33,085 nucleotides of DNA, from positions 1 to 33,085 of the forward strand of contig JAPDJS010000015.1 in the NCBI GenBank assembly GCA_029258975.1, in the 5' to 3' direction. A program made the translations under genes and the position numbers. The notes under the pieces are model-generated. The model had not been told where the DNA came from, ran no database searches, and was given only the letters and a program-made list of their open reading frames with translations. How positions within the stretch are numbered: the first letter of the stretch is position 1; each line of letters starts with the position of its first letter. Source of the DNA: Thermoplasmatota archaeon. GTDB taxonomy: Archaea > Thermoplasmatota > B47-G6 > B47-G6B > 47-G6. Below are positions 1 through 8,335 of this stretch, piece after piece.

Positions 1-34
1 TAATTCTAATGACAGCTATCCTCTTCCTTTCCAA
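1..34 (-). CDS. rpl30: Ribosomal protein uL30, 5' end only (cut by window edge)
   Basis: Reading the minus strand from 34 gives a TTG start followed by E-R-K-R-I-A-V-I-R-I, which resembles the first beta strand of archaeal uL30. It lies one base after the uS5 stop codon (36-38), which is where uL30 sits in the archaeal spc cluster. Only 11 codons are visible, so the identification rests on this short match plus gene order. No ATG is available between the uS5 stop and the conserved strand, so TTG is the probable start. Confidence 0.7.
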   Translation of the reverse strand, partial: MERKRIAVIRI

Positions 35-35
35 T

Positions 36-704
36 TTAATCTACCTTTATTTTCCTTAAGTTCTTCAATGCATTAAAGCAGGCGAATGCTAAGTTAACTC
101 TTGTTCTCGTCTCCCCAAAAGTTTGGCTCCACACATCCTTAATTCCAGCGAGTTCCAAGATTTTCTTGCATTCCTCATTTATACAAAGCCCTAAACCCCT
201 GGGTGCTGGTTTTAGGACTATCCTAACACTACCACACTTTCCTTCAGTTTTGAATGGAATAGAGTGATTACCACCGCAACCACATTCCCATGAACCACAA
301 CCTCTCTTTATTTTTATTAGGTTAAGCTTTGCCTCCTTGATCGCTTTCTCCCTTGCGATTATTGACTCCTTTCCTACACCCATGCCAACGCCAACATGAC
401 CATTCCTGTCTCCAACTACTGCAACGCAACTGAACTTTGGAACATTACCTTCTGCTGTCTTCCTTTGGGTTACCCTATAAATCTTCCTCCTCCCACCACC
501 GAACTTACCTTTTGCTTGACCAACGAGGAGGAGCTCGTAATCGAGATTTGGGAGTAATGTGTCTACTATTTCAACTTCCCTTATCTTAATTCCCTTGTCT
601 AGAATTTCATCTATATCCTTTATCTTCCCCTCCTTCACAAGTCTACCTAACTCTGTCTTTGGGATCCACTCTTCTTCCTTTTCTTCCCCTACTTCTTTTT
701 CCAT
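36..704 (-). CDS. rps5: Small ribosomal subunit protein uS5
   Basis: Component of the 30S body near the mRNA entry and decoding region. The 222-residue protein has the archaeal uS5 core: the S5 double-stranded RNA-binding segment with GDRNGHVGVGMGVGKE (about residues 98-113), then CGSWECGCGGNHSIPFKTEGKCGSV split across the archaeal Cys-rich loop, and the C-terminal PAPRGLGL element. The ATG (702-704) directly abuts the upstream uL18 stop TAG (705-707), and an AAGGTGG Shine-Dalgarno lies a few bases upstream within the end of uL18, so translation is probably coupled. An acidic N-terminal stretch of about 15 residues precedes the conserved part. Confidence 0.97.
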   Translation of the reverse strand: MEKEVGEEKEEEWIPKTELGRLVKEGKIKDIDEILDKGIKIREVEIVDTLLPNLDYELLLVGQAKGKFGGGRRKIYRVTQRKTAEGNVPKFSCVAVVGDRNGHVGVGMGVGKESIIAREKAIKEAKLNLIKIKRGCGSWECGCGGNHSIPFKTEGKCGSVRIVLKPAPRGLGLCINEECKKILELAGIKDVWSQTFGETRTRVNLAFACFNALKNLRKIKVD

Positions 705-1292
705 CTAACCACCTTCCAATATCCTTTCCTTTACTTTCTCAACGTGCTCAACTATTTTCATTGGGTCAAACCCATTTTTTAAATAATTTGAAAACTGCCT
801 CTCATATTTCTTTGGATCCTCTTCTTTGAGGGCTTTCGCATAAGCAGCAATATGAGCTCCACTTAATCTCTCTTCAGATGGTAAAATTTCAGGAGAGTGA
901 GGGATGTTAATTCCAGCCTCTAGGGCTCCTTTTAAGCAAGCATAGAGTGAGGAACCCTTAGTGCTTTTTTGTAGTCCAAGATCCAGAATAGCTTCCTTTA
1001 CTCCAGCCTTTTTCGCTTTAATTCCGGCAAGTAACCCAGTAAGATAAGCTGAAGGTAAGTTCCCCAAATGAGCTAAATAGCCAAAATTCCTAAGTTCCCT
1101 TGAGTGAGCTGAGGCAACTACCTTATCTCCATTTCTCTCGTATTTGATAAATTGGCACCAGAATCCATTTAGGGATCTTCTCACAACAAACCTTATCTTT
1201 CCAGAACTGAGTAGCTTAAGCCTTTTCCTATAATCAGTCCTCCCTTCCCTACGCCTCCTAAATTTCACAGCATAAGTTGCCTTCATTGCCAC
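705..1292 (-). CDS. rpl18: Large ribosomal subunit protein uL18
   Basis: Binds 5S rRNA in the central protuberance. At 195 residues it has archaeal length, with the N-terminal basic segment (FRRRREGRTDYRKRLKLL) and the conserved AYLTGLLAGIKAKKAGVKEAILDLGL region. Two starts are possible. ATG at 1284-1286 forms an ATGA overlap with the eL19 stop. GTG at 1290-1292 lies two codons upstream and has GGGTGA (1299-1304) six bases before it. The Shine-Dalgarno spacing favours GTG, which is used here; the choice changes only two residues. Confidence 0.95.
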   Translation of the reverse strand: MAMKATYAVKFRRRREGRTDYRKRLKLLSSGKIRFVVRRSLNGFWCQFIKYERNGDKVVASAHSRELRNFGYLAHLGNLPSAYLTGLLAGIKAKKAGVKEAILDLGLQKSTKGSSLYACLKGALEAGINIPHSPEILPSEERLSGAHIAAYAKALKEEDPKKYERQFSNYLKNGFDPMKIVEHVEKVKERILEGG

Positions 1293-1741
1293 TTTTTCTC
1301 ACCCAACTCTTTCTCTAAAAGCATTTTCAAGTGTTGCAGGCTCCTGAATTCTCCACCTTTAACTTTCCTATAGAATTTGTTAAACAACTTCTTATCTATC
1401 ACTCCTTTCTCCTTCAAATATTTTAAGAATTTCCTTTGTTTTCTAACCCTATTAACCCATAGCTCTTTCTTCCCAGCTCTAGCTCCTAACTTCCCTTTTC
1501 TCTTCCCAATTCCCCTTCTCCTCCCCTTCTTCTTCTGTAAATGCCTCTTCCTAGCTCTAGCCCTTGAAGTTCCAACTTTCGGCTTCACCTTTATTGCTCC
1601 TTCCTTAATAAGCTTCCTTATGTCTTCCTTTGTTATGGCCTCTCCAATATCTTTAAGCCTATCCCTACTAAATACTACTCTACTCTTCCCGACTTTCAAA
1701 ATCTCTGCAGCTAGCCTTCGCTGGAAATCTAACTTCTTCAT
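1283..1741 (-). CDS. rpl19e: Large ribosomal subunit protein eL19
   Basis: Archaeal/eukaryotic 50S protein without a bacterial counterpart. The 152 residues begin LDFQRRLAAEILKVGKSRVVF, followed by the ITKEDIRKLIKEGAI helix and the very basic SRARARKRHLQKKKGRRRG linker that threads through rRNA, then WVNRVRKQRKFLKYLKEKGVID. This is family length and order. It overlaps the eL32 stop by 4 nt upstream and the uL18 start downstream, consistent with one operon. Confidence 0.97.
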   Translation of the reverse strand: MKKLDFQRRLAAEILKVGKSRVVFSRDRLKDIGEAITKEDIRKLIKEGAIKVKPKVGTSRARARKRHLQKKKGRRRGIGKRKGKLGARAGKKELWVNRVRKQRKFLKYLKEKGVIDKKLFNKFYRKVKGGEFRSLQHLKMLLEKELGEKKWQ

Positions 1742-2322
1742 TTCTTCTTCTCCTCCTTTTTCTCCTTCTCTTCCGTTTTCTTTACTTCCTCACCCTTTTT
1801 TTCACTTTCCTTCTTCTCTTTTTGCTCCTCTTGAGTTTCTTTCCCTTTAACTTCTTTTGCTTCTGCCTCCTTAACCCTCCTCTTCAATTCCATCTTCTTC
1901 TTTACTTCTTCAAGAAATTCCTTGGGTTTCTTTAGATTTGAAATCCTGAGCCCAAGTTCAAGCGCCTTTTCAACTATCTCAACTTTCTTCTTCCTTCCAA
2001 CACTTGAAGCTATTTTAATGATGTGTTGCTTAGGATTCAAACCATCCAAATTTTCCGGATTATAAACCAAAACTTCTTCTAAACCAGATGGATGCAGGCC
2101 CCTAACTTTCTTAGGCGCCCTATACCCAACTTCTGGTAGAGGAGTGACTGATTTCTCCCTCTTTCTTTGCTTACTGCCAGGCCCCCTTGGTCTTCGCCAA
2201 ACTTCATCTAGCTTCTTCCTCTTGTGAGTATCAAATCTCAAGAAATCCGGTTTCTTCCTCTTCAACAACCTCCTAATCTTAAGCAATCTCTTTTCCACAC
2301 TTTTCGATGATGTAGATCCCAT
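1738..2322 (-). CDS. rpl32e: Large ribosomal subunit protein eL32 with charged C-terminal tail
   Basis: 50S protein of archaea and eukaryotes. The core includes [57 protein letters not shown] and the [19 protein letters not shown] element. The last roughly 55 residues are an added Lys/Glu-rich low-complexity tail. The start chosen is ATG 2320-2322 (protein begins MGSTSSKS) because AGGAGGG at 2332-2338 is a strong Shine-Dalgarno nine bases upstream. This start and its ribosome binding site lie inside the 3' end of uL6, a 44-nt overlap. An in-frame GTG at 2296-2298 is a weaker alternative. Confidence 0.95.
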   Translation of the reverse strand: MGSTSSKSVEKRLLKIRRLLKRKKPDFLRFDTHKRKKLDEVWRRPRGPGSKQRKREKSVTPLPEVGYRAPKKVRGLHPSGLEEVLVYNPENLDGLNPKQHIIKIASSVGRKKKVEIVEKALELGLRISNLKKPKEFLEEVKKKMELKRRVKEAEAKEVKGKETQEEQKEKKESEKKGEEVKKTEEKEKKEEKKK

Positions 2323-2830
2323 CTTGAAATACCCTCCTATCAATACCTCTAATCCTCGTAGCAGATTCTATATTAGCTGCTGTTTGCCCAGCAGCTTCCT
2401 TATCAGCACTAAATACAATTATCTCGTCCCCCTTAACTTCAACCTTGGTGTTGCCAACTATCTTAGCTATTCTTGGATTTCTCTCCCCAAGGAAATTCTC
2501 AATTATTACCTTGTCTCCTTCAACTTTCACAGTAATTGGGAAGTGGGAGAAACATATCCTCAATCTGTATCTGAAACCCTCCTGAACTCCCTTTATCATA
2601 TTTTTTAGATGAGCAACAGTTGTCTTGACGATCTTCTTAAACTTCCTCTTCTCAACCTCAGAAATTATCTTTATCTTCTTGTCTTCAAGCGAGATTTTTA
2701 TCCCTTTCAATAGCTTAAATTCCCTTTGGACTTCCCCCTTCTCACCCTTAACCCAAACCTTATTTCCCTCAACTTTCACTTCGACTCCTTCAGGAATTTC
2801 AATCTCTTCCAGCATCATTTTAGTAGACAT
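2279..2830 (-). CDS. rpl6: Large ribosomal subunit protein uL6
   Basis: Two-domain 50S protein near the sarcin-ricin loop. The 183 residues show the duplicated L6 fold: [23 protein letters not shown] (domain 1) and [24 protein letters not shown] (domain 2), ending with the conserved [12 protein letters not shown] motif. The start is ambiguous: ATG at 2830 overlaps the uS8 stop, and ATG-ATG at 2818/2815 follows it directly. The 3' end is shared with the eL32 start. Confidence 0.96.
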   Translation of the reverse strand: MSTKMMLEEIEIPEGVEVKVEGNKVWVKGEKGEVQREFKLLKGIKISLEDKKIKIISEVEKRKFKKIVKTTVAHLKNMIKGVQEGFRYRLRICFSHFPITVKVEGDKVIIENFLGERNPRIAKIVGNTKVEVKGDEIIVFSADKEAAGQTAANIESATRIRGIDRRVFQDGIYIIEKCGKEIA

Positions 2831-3209
2831 AAGCTATCAAAACGCCACCTATTCTCTTTTCTTTAGCCTCTCTATGGGTCATCAGCCCCTTGGATGTAGA
2901 TACTATTATAATCCCAAGATCTCGAGAGAGTAAGAATCTCTTCTCAAATTTTTCAAACTCATCAAGCTTACATGAATATCTAGGCTTTATTACCTTACAA
3001 TCATTGATCCTCCCCCTTAGCTTTACTTTAACTATTCCCCCTCTACCATCATCTATTATTTCATAATCTTCAATATAGTTATGCCTCTTCATTATGTCCA
3101 AGACTCCCTTAATGAGTTTGGAACTAGGCTTAAAGCTAATCTCCTTCTTCCCCGCTCTCTCAGCATTTCTTATCGTTGTTAATAAATCAGCCAATGGATC
3201 CATCATCAT
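2820..3209 (-). CDS. rps8: Small ribosomal subunit protein uS8
   Basis: Primary 16S rRNA-binding protein of the 30S platform. The 129 residues match archaeal uS8, from [18 protein letters not shown] at the N terminus to the C-terminal [21 protein letters not shown], the region that contacts 16S helix 21. Three consecutive ATGs (3209, 3206, 3203) follow a GAGAGGAA purine stretch; spacing would suit the third best, giving a start at MDPLAD. Confidence 0.96.
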   Translation of the reverse strand: MMMDPLADLLTTIRNAERAGKKEISFKPSSKLIKGVLDIMKRHNYIEDYEIIDDGRGGIVKVKLRGRINDCKVIKPRYSCKLDEFEKFEKRFLLSRDLGIIIVSTSKGLMTHREAKEKRIGGVLIAYVY

Positions 3210-3215
3210 TTCCTC

Positions 3216-3455
3216 TCACACCTCATGACCATATTTTTTAAACCCAAGCTCTTTGGCAACTTCTCTAAAGCATTGCCTACAGAGATTCAAACCATATCTT
3301 CTTATTACTCCTTGATGTCTACCACAACGAACGCATCTAATAGCTCCTTTACCAAACTTCCTTTCTTTCGGCTTATTGCACTTCAGAAATCTGATTAGCT
3401 TAGCCTTTTTATGGGCAATTTGCTTCATTATCTTTTGATACTCTTCCTCAACCAT
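3216..3455 (-). CDS. rps14: Small ribosomal subunit protein uS14, zinc-binding form
   Basis: 30S head protein. The C-terminal half is typical: [18 protein letters not shown] then [17 protein letters not shown], with the CxxC and CxxC pairs that bind zinc. The 79 residues exceed the usual 50-60 because of an N-terminal extension of about 30 residues ([19 protein letters not shown]). ATG at 3453-3455 overlaps the uL5 stop TGA by two bases and has AAGGTGG about five bases upstream, so it is preferred over the TTG one codon earlier. Confidence 0.95.
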   Translation of the reverse strand: MVEEEYQKIMKQIAHKKAKLIRFLKCNKPKERKFGKGAIRCVRCGRHQGVIRRYGLNLCRQCFREVAKELGFKKYGHEV

Positions 3456-3979
3456 CAAACCACCTTAACACCAAACTTCTGTTTCATAAATTCGATTGCT
3501 TCTTCCTTTTTTATTTTATGCTTCTTCCCAATTTTACTCCTTCTGTATCTCCTCCTCTTAACTCTGAACCCTGGCCTTTCCAATTTTATCGTGACGCTCA
3601 ACCCAACTACCCCCAAAGATGGATCATAGGAGACGTTTGGAATATGAATGTACTCCTCTATCCCGAACGTTATATTACCTTCATCATCGAACCACTCCTT
3701 CTTCATTGTGTTGTCTATAGCCTTTAACAAAGAGGGTAACAATTTCAAAGCATCGTCCTTTCTCAATGTTACCTTAACTCCTATTGGTAAACCGGGTCTA
3801 ACTCCAAACTCAGGAATCCTTTTCTTCGCAAAAGTCTTTACAGCCTTCTTTCCAGTTATCCTCTCAAGTAATGCTTTTGCTTTCTCTAGCTTCTCTCCTG
3901 GTTCTCCAACACCTATATTTAAAACTACCTTCTCAATTCTTATCTCCCTCATCTTATTAGCTGTAGAACTCCTTTCCAT
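3455..3979 (-). CDS. rpl5: Large ribosomal subunit protein uL5
   Basis: Binds 5S rRNA and contacts the P-site tRNA in the central protuberance. The 174 residues contain the conserved [19 protein letters not shown] start, the [23 protein letters not shown] loop and [20 protein letters not shown]. The last 35 residues carry a basic [20 protein letters not shown] segment. The ATG shares its last base with the eS4 stop (TAATG), consistent with translational coupling. Confidence 0.96.
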   Translation of the reverse strand: MERSSTANKMREIRIEKVVLNIGVGEPGEKLEKAKALLERITGKKAVKTFAKKRIPEFGVRPGLPIGVKVTLRKDDALKLLPSLLKAIDNTMKKEWFDDEGNITFGIEEYIHIPNVSYDPSLGVVGLSVTIKLERPGFRVKRRRYRRSKIGKKHKIKKEEAIEFMKQKFGVKVV

Positions 3980-4668
3980 TACAACACCTTTATTTCTGGT
4001 TCTGCTTCACCAATAACTATTATTTTATCTATTGGGGTTATGAAGCTCTCATTTTTCTCATTCTTCAGTGTAACTTCTTTACCATCTATCTTAGATATCC
4101 TTGCAACCTGTCCCTTATACTTCCCACCTAAGACGAAGGCTGTCATCCCCTCTTTAAGTGGTAAGTACTTCTTTATCTTCTGATCTGGAACTGTAATCAA
4201 TAAGGAGGAGTTCTTCTCATAAATATCCTTATCCACTACTATATTCCTGCCATCATGCAAATTTAACTGAATTTTTCCACCCTTAACATAAGTTTTGTTC
4301 CTTATCTTACATATTTTCAAATTCCTCTCCTTCTCACTTGTCTCAATGAGAGTAATCCTTCCCCTGTGATCTATGCTAACCCTATAGAACTTCTTGAGTT
4401 TGGGTATTTCAATGATGTCCATTAATCCCACTGGAAACTTGTAATCCTTCCTCTTAACTCCGTCTACGAGTATCTCTCCTTTCTTTATTGCTTTCTTAGC
4501 TTCCCTAGCATATTGAGCTATCCCAAGTACATCTCTAACAACGATTAGTAGAGGTAAACATCTCTCTTGAGCATGAGGGCCAGGACTCGGCTTAACTATG
4601 AACTTAAATCCCTTCCTCGGAATTTTCCAAGTTGCTGGAGCAGCCAACCTCTTTAAATGCCTCTTCAC
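3979..4668 (-). CDS. rps4e: Small ribosomal subunit protein eS4
   Basis: 30S protein of archaea and eukaryotes. The 229 residues show, in order, the N-terminal [18 protein letters not shown] motif, an S4-type RNA-binding domain (about residues 40-90, [27 protein letters not shown]), a central S4e domain and a C-terminal KOW motif ([17 protein letters not shown], about 180-196). The start overlaps the end of uL24 by 4 nt. Length and domain order are normal. Confidence 0.97.
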   Translation of the reverse strand: MKRHLKRLAAPATWKIPRKGFKFIVKPSPGPHAQERCLPLLIVVRDVLGIAQYAREAKKAIKKGEILVDGVKRKDYKFPVGLMDIIEIPKLKKFYRVSIDHRGRITLIETSEKERNLKICKIRNKTYVKGGKIQLNLHDGRNIVVDKDIYEKNSSLLITVPDQKIKKYLPLKEGMTAFVLGGKYKGQVARISKIDGKEVTLKNEKNESFITPIDKIIVIGEAEPEIKVL

Positions 4669-5039
4669 TTAGCTTCACCACCCAATCTTCTCTTATCACT
4701 TAAATTTACTTCAACTATCATCAAATTTGATGGATGAATTGGAAACTTGACTTTGGAACCATCTTTCTTCTTTATCCAAACATTATCCAAGTAAACTCTA
4801 TAATTCTTCAAATCTACTCTCTCAACACTTCCAATAGTACCTTTGAATTTTCCTCTCATCACTTTGACCTTATCTCCTTTTCTTACCGGTAAACTCCTCA
4901 ACTTATATTTTTCCCTCAACTCCTTGCTCAAGTGGGCTGCCATGAGCTTCCTACGTATGTGTAGAGGAGCATTGTAAATGTACTTCCTCTGCTTACTTGG
5001 TTTCTTGCTAGCTCTCCACTTCTTCGAAAACTCTTTCAT
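4665..5039 (-). CDS. rpl24: Large ribosomal subunit protein uL24
   Basis: 50S assembly-initiator protein near the exit tunnel. The 124 residues carry the archaeal N-terminal helix ([40 protein letters not shown]) and a KOW motif, [20 protein letters not shown], at about residues 51-70. It shares one base with the uL14 stop upstream and overlaps eS4 by 4 nt downstream. Confidence 0.97.
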   Translation of the reverse strand: MKEFSKKWRASKKPSKQRKYIYNAPLHIRRKLMAAHLSKELREKYKLRSLPVRKGDKVKVMRGKFKGTIGSVERVDLKNYRVYLDNVWIKKKDGSKVKFPIHPSNLMIVEVNLSDKRRLGGEAK

Positions 5040-5470
5040 TAAACCACCATTGAAGCGATCTTTCCGATTAGTGGGAATCTCTCGACAACTTCCCTAGCTA
5101 CTGGTCCTTTAATCATCGTAGCTTGAGGTTCCCCTTTTTTCTCGTCCTTCAAGATAATGCAAGCATTGTCCTCAAACTTCACTCTTATTCCAGAAGCTCT
5201 CCTTATCGCCTTCTTCTGCCTAATTATCACCGCTTTCAGGACTTTATGCCTTATCGATTGATCTCCTTCTTTAATCACAACCGTGACTATATCCCCAATC
5301 CCAGCGCTAGCTAACCTTCTCCTCTTCCCATGATATCCTCGAACGCTTATTATTTGAGCAACCTTTGCTCCCGAATTATCAGCTACTGTAATGTAAGCTC
5401 CAACAGGCAATGCTTTAGTTACCTTAGCTTTCAAAGGCCTTAAACCAGCAGTCTTCCTACCAGTTCCCAT
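5039..5470 (-). CDS. rpl14: Large ribosomal subunit protein uL14
   Basis: 50S protein at the subunit interface (bridge B8) and part of the translational GTPase docking area. The 143 residues include [35 protein letters not shown], the [16 protein letters not shown] strand and [19 protein letters not shown] near the C terminus, all diagnostic. The start ATG directly adjoins the uS17 stop at 5471. Confidence 0.98.
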   Translation of the reverse strand: MGTGRKTAGLRPLKAKVTKALPVGAYITVADNSGAKVAQIISVRGYHGKRRRLASAGIGDIVTVVIKEGDQSIRHKVLKAVIIRQKKAIRRASGIRVKFEDNACIILKDEKKGEPQATMIKGPVAREVVERFPLIGKIASMVV

Positions 5471-5794
5471 CTAAATCACCTGAAGCACCACAAATTTCTT
5501 AGCCTTACTCAACGGACGACATTCCCCAATTATAACTTTGTCTCCAACTTTAGCATTGATACATGGAGGATTATGAGCCATCACTCGAGTCTTCCTCTTT
5601 TCATACCTCTCATACTTTGAGAGATATACATATCTAGGCCATTCTACAACAACGGTCTTTTGAGCTTTATCACTAACTACAACCCCCTTAAATATCCTTC
5701 CCCTAATGCTCAACTTCCCATGCCAAGGACATTTTTCATCCTTACACTCTTTTTCCGGGGGCTTTACTCCCTTTATTCCTATATTTCTAACCAT
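5471..5794 (-). CDS. rps17: Small ribosomal subunit protein uS17
   Basis: Primary 16S-binding OB-fold protein of the 30S body. The 107 residues have the archaeal N-terminal extension with [17 protein letters not shown], then [18 protein letters not shown] and the closing [21 protein letters not shown]. The first 16 bases overlap the 3' end of the Rpp29 gene, typical of this part of archaeal spc clusters. Confidence 0.97.
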   Translation of the reverse strand: MVRNIGIKGVKPPEKECKDEKCPWHGKLSIRGRIFKGVVVSDKAQKTVVVEWPRYVYLSKYERYEKRKTRVMAHNPPCINAKVGDKVIIGECRPLSKAKKFVVLQVI

Positions 5795-6075
5795 CTACTC
5801 CTCACCTTAGGTTTGAGCTTTACCCTCTCTTCAGGTCTTGCAACAAGCAACTTTCCATTGACAATGACTTTCTGACCTGAAGGGAGCGTAAATTTAAAAA
5901 TTGCCTCTTCTTTTAAAACTTTCTTCTCCCCCTTCTTAGTCTCGATCACAAGTAAATTCCTAGTTTCGTCAACGACCTTACCTTTAATTCCAATTAAACT
6001 CTTATTCCTAGCCCTGAGGACCTCTACTCTTAGGCCTATCAATTCGTGTCTTACTAGATTTTCTGGTTTTATCAT
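5779..6075 (-). CDS. rnp1: RNase P protein subunit Rpp29 (Pop4)
   Basis: Protein cofactor of the RNase P ribozyme that removes 5' leaders from pre-tRNA; in archaea it pairs with Rpp21. The 98 residues show the Sm-like barrel: [31 protein letters not shown], then [19 protein letters not shown] and [18 protein letters not shown]. Position between aIF1 and uS17 matches its location in many archaeal spc clusters. Length is normal. Confidence 0.93.
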   Translation of the reverse strand: MIKPENLVRHELIGLRVEVLRARNKSLIGIKGKVVDETRNLLVIETKKGEKKVLKEEAIFKFTLPSGQKVIVNGKLLVARPEERVKLKPKVRSRWLEI

Positions 6076-6384
6076 TTACAACACTTCTATTAACTCAGCC
6101 GGAAACCCCTGTTGAACTAAGAGGTCTTTTACCTTTTTCCTATGATCTCCCTGTAATTCGATCATCCCGTTCTTGTAAGTCCCACCACATGCAAGTTTTG
6201 TCTTCAAGAATTTGAGCAAATCTTTCACATCTGTTGACTTTTCATCAATCCCTTCTATTATCGTCATTATTCTTCCGAATCTCTTCTTCTCGGTCCTTAC
6301 CTTGATCTTCGTTTGTTCTCTTGCAATTACTTTACAAACGCACAAATCTTTTGGCAGACCACAAACAGGGCAGACTTCCTCCAT
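6076..6384 (-). CDS. Translation initiation factor aIF1 (SUI1 family)
   Basis: Start-codon fidelity factor that binds the 30S P-site region. The SUI1 domain covers most of the 102 residues, with GRIMTIIEGIDEKSTDVKDL and the RNA-facing LACGGTYKNGMIELQGDHRKK split around residues 65-86. The N terminus has a CPVCGLPKDLCVC cluster (residues 5-17), the small putative zinc knuckle seen in archaeal aIF1. The gene lies between uL29 and Rpp29 with one-base gaps. Confidence 0.95.
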   Translation of the reverse strand: MEEVCPVCGLPKDLCVCKVIAREQTKIKVRTEKKRFGRIMTIIEGIDEKSTDVKDLLKFLKTKLACGGTYKNGMIELQGDHRKKVKDLLVQQGFPAELIEVL

Positions 6385-6385
6385 T

Positions 6386-6577
6386 TTATCTCTTAATACC
6401 TCTCTCCCTAAGTAAAGTAAGGATCCTAGCTATATTCCTTTTTATTTCCCTAACTCTCCCAGGATTATCTGGAGTTATATGAGCCCTAATCTTCCCCCTA
6501 ATGCTCAATAACTCTCTCCTAAGCTCTTCAAGTTTTTTCTCCAATTCTTCATTACTCATTTTTCTCAGTTCCTTCAT
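6386..6577 (-). CDS. rpl29: Large ribosomal subunit protein uL29
   Basis: Small helical hairpin protein at the polypeptide exit site where signal recognition particle docks. From the ATG at 6575-6577 the 63 residues read MKELRKMSNEELEKKLEELR, then LSIRGKIRAHITPDNPGRVR and IKRNIARILTLLRERG, matching the family from its first residue. The reading frame is open 13 codons further upstream inside uS3, but that part does not belong to the family. The overlap with uS3 is 26 nt. Confidence 0.96.
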   Translation of the reverse strand: MKELRKMSNEELEKKLEELRRELLSIRGKIRAHITPDNPGRVREIKRNIARILTLLRERGIKR

Positions 6578-7370
6578 CCGAAATATTGCCACTTTCACCA
6601 CCTTCTCCTTCCACAACTTTTTCCACTTCTTTCTCCTCTTTTCCTTCTTCAGCTTTCTCTTCTTCTTTACTTTCCTTCAACTTCTCAATTTCCTTCAACT
6701 CCTTCTCAGCGGCCTCCAACTCTTTCTCCTCCTCCTTCTTTAAGGGAACTTCCTCAACCTTTATCTCTTTAGTAACCTCTTTCAACTTCATCATGTCAGG
6801 CATTTCAACATTTGGAGGTAAAATTTTGACAGAAACCCCAACAATGCCAGGAGGCAGTAAGATCTGTTTCTTTGCTTTTTCAACGAAGTAATCAGCAACA
6901 TACCCACTCTTCGGCAGGTATCCACCTGTGAACTTCCAAGATGTAGCTCTACTACTCGGGACTTTTCCACTTATAACTATCTCAGCTCCAATAGCTCCGG
7001 CATCTAATATTCGTTGAAGGTTTTTGTATCCAATAGCTTTGAACCTCTGTACTCCAAATCTTGCAAGTTGAATACAAACTCTCTCAGCCATTATCCTCGG
7101 ATCCAAAAATGGATTCTCAATCTGTTGAACCTCAATCCGCGGATTCTCCAACTTATATTTCTCCTTCAATATCCTCGTTATCTCCTCTATTGTCTCCCCA
7201 CCTCTCCCTATAATAACTCCGGGTCTTGAAGAATATATAATTATCCTATGTCCGAGAGGAGTCTTCTGAATGTCTACCCAAGAGTAACCTCTATGAAGGA
7301 ACCTCTTCTCTAGGAATTCCTTAACTTTCATCTCATTAATCTTACTCTCAATAAATTTCCTCTCTATCAT
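6552..7370 (-). CDS. rps3: Small ribosomal subunit protein uS3 with charged C-terminal tail
   Basis: Forms the mRNA entry channel on the 30S head. The N-terminal KH domain carries IIIYSSRPGVIIGRGGETIE (GxxG loop, about residues 44-63), and the C-terminal domain has GAIGAEIVISGKVPSSRATSWKF and GYVADYFVEKAKKQILLPPGIVGV. After about residue 200 the protein continues for some 70 residues as Glu/Lys-rich low complexity (KKEEEKELEAAEKELKEIEK and similar). Its start overlaps the uL22 stop by 4 nt. Confidence 0.97.
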   Translation of the reverse strand: MIERKFIESKINEMKVKEFLEKRFLHRGYSWVDIQKTPLGHRIIIYSSRPGVIIGRGGETIEEITRILKEKYKLENPRIEVQQIENPFLDPRIMAERVCIQLARFGVQRFKAIGYKNLQRILDAGAIGAEIVISGKVPSSRATSWKFTGGYLPKSGYVADYFVEKAKKQILLPPGIVGVSVKILPPNVEMPDMMKLKEVTKEIKVEEVPLKKEEEKELEAAEKELKEIEKLKESKEEEKAEEGKEEKEVEKVVEGEGGESGNISDEGTEKNE

Positions 7371-7936
7371 TTCCTTTCCTCAACTTTCTCCTCTTCTTTA
7401 CTTTCCTTTTCCTCTTCCTCCTTCTTTTCCTCCTTTACTTCTTTAGCCTCTTCTTTCTTCTCTTCAACCTTTTCCTCAACTTTCTCTACTTTTTCTTCCT
7501 TCTCTACTTTCTTCTTTTTGCTCTTTTCCTCTACAATCTCCTTTTCTGCAACTTCAATATAAATATGTGTTCCTTTTGAAAATCCCCGCTTGACTTTCTC
7601 CTTAGAAACTGCTTGATTTGCAATTATTTTTGAAATGTACAATTTGCTCGAATCCATCCCCTTAGCCTTAGCATTTGCAATTGCATTCTTCAAAACCTCC
7701 TTTATATACTTACACTCCTTCCTTGGAAATCTCCCTGGACCAATTCCCTTCCTGTGAGCCATATCTCTCCTATATCTCTTGTAAGGAATTGGTCTCTTTA
7801 ACTTTATTACATCCTCGAGATATCTTAATGCCTTCTCGACGAGCATCCCCCTTATAGCTGAGCACACATTTACAGAATCCTTAAAGGAAATTGGTAAGCT
7901 CCTTCCAGAAGCCTTGGCAATTTGTTTGGAACTCAT
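7367..7936 (-). CDS. rpl22: Large ribosomal subunit protein uL22 with charged C-terminal tail
   Basis: Lines the polypeptide exit tunnel. The first 140 residues are archaeal uL22: SFKDSVNVCSAIRGMLVEKALRYLE, PYKRYRRDMAHRKGIGPGRFPRKECKYI and the tunnel hairpin VKRGFSKGTHIYIEVAEKE. The remaining roughly 50 residues are almost only Lys, Glu and Val. The uS19 stop at 7938-7940 lies one base upstream. Confidence 0.96.
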   Translation of the reverse strand: MSSKQIAKASGRSLPISFKDSVNVCSAIRGMLVEKALRYLEDVIKLKRPIPYKRYRRDMAHRKGIGPGRFPRKECKYIKEVLKNAIANAKAKGMDSSKLYISKIIANQAVSKEKVKRGFSKGTHIYIEVAEKEIVEEKSKKKKVEKEEKVEKVEEKVEEKKEEAKEVKEEKKEEEEKESKEEEKVEERK

Positions 7937-7937
7937 T

Positions 7938-8333
7938 TTACTTTACTGATATTGCTATACTCGATCTAGTTGCTCCTACTCCTGGAGCAGAGTGCTCGAC
8001 TTTCTTAGTAGTTAGGACAAATTCTCCAAGCCTATGTCCAATCATCTCGGGCTTTATCTCAATGAACTTGAATTCCTTTCCATTGTGAACTCCTATCTTA
8101 ACCCCAACCATCTGAGGAAGGATTATCATATCCCTACAATGCGTCTTTATCGGTTTCTTCAATTTCCCAGCTTTGAATGCTTCTATTTTCTTCAATAGTT
8201 TCTTTTGTTCTTCAGTTAAGCCACGGAGTAAGCTCCTCCTCTCCCTAGCTGGGAGTAGCTTAGCAAATTCCTTCAAGCTCATTTGTTGCAGTTGTTCAAT
8301 CGTATAGCCACGATATTTGAATACCTTAGCCAT
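7938..8333 (-). CDS. rps19: Small ribosomal subunit protein uS19
   Basis: 30S head protein near the A-site finger and intersubunit bridge. The 131 residues include [23 protein letters not shown] split over the N-terminal archaeal region, [29 protein letters not shown] and the diagnostic [20 protein letters not shown] followed by LGEF. It lies two bases after the uL2 stop codon (8336-8338). Confidence 0.97.
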   Translation of the reverse strand: MAKVFKYRGYTIEQLQQMSLKEFAKLLPARERRSLLRGLTEEQKKLLKKIEAFKAGKLKKPIKTHCRDMIILPQMVGVKIGVHNGKEFKFIEIKPEMIGHRLGEFVLTTKKVEHSAPGVGATRSSIAISVK

Positions 8334-8335
8334 TT

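Noticed and set aside
1377..1850. Long plus-strand reading frames opposite the ribosomal genes
   Set aside because: They are antisense to eL19/eL32 and consist of Phe/Leu/Ser-rich translations of Lys/Glu/Arg-rich genes; no ribosome binding site or family resemblance.
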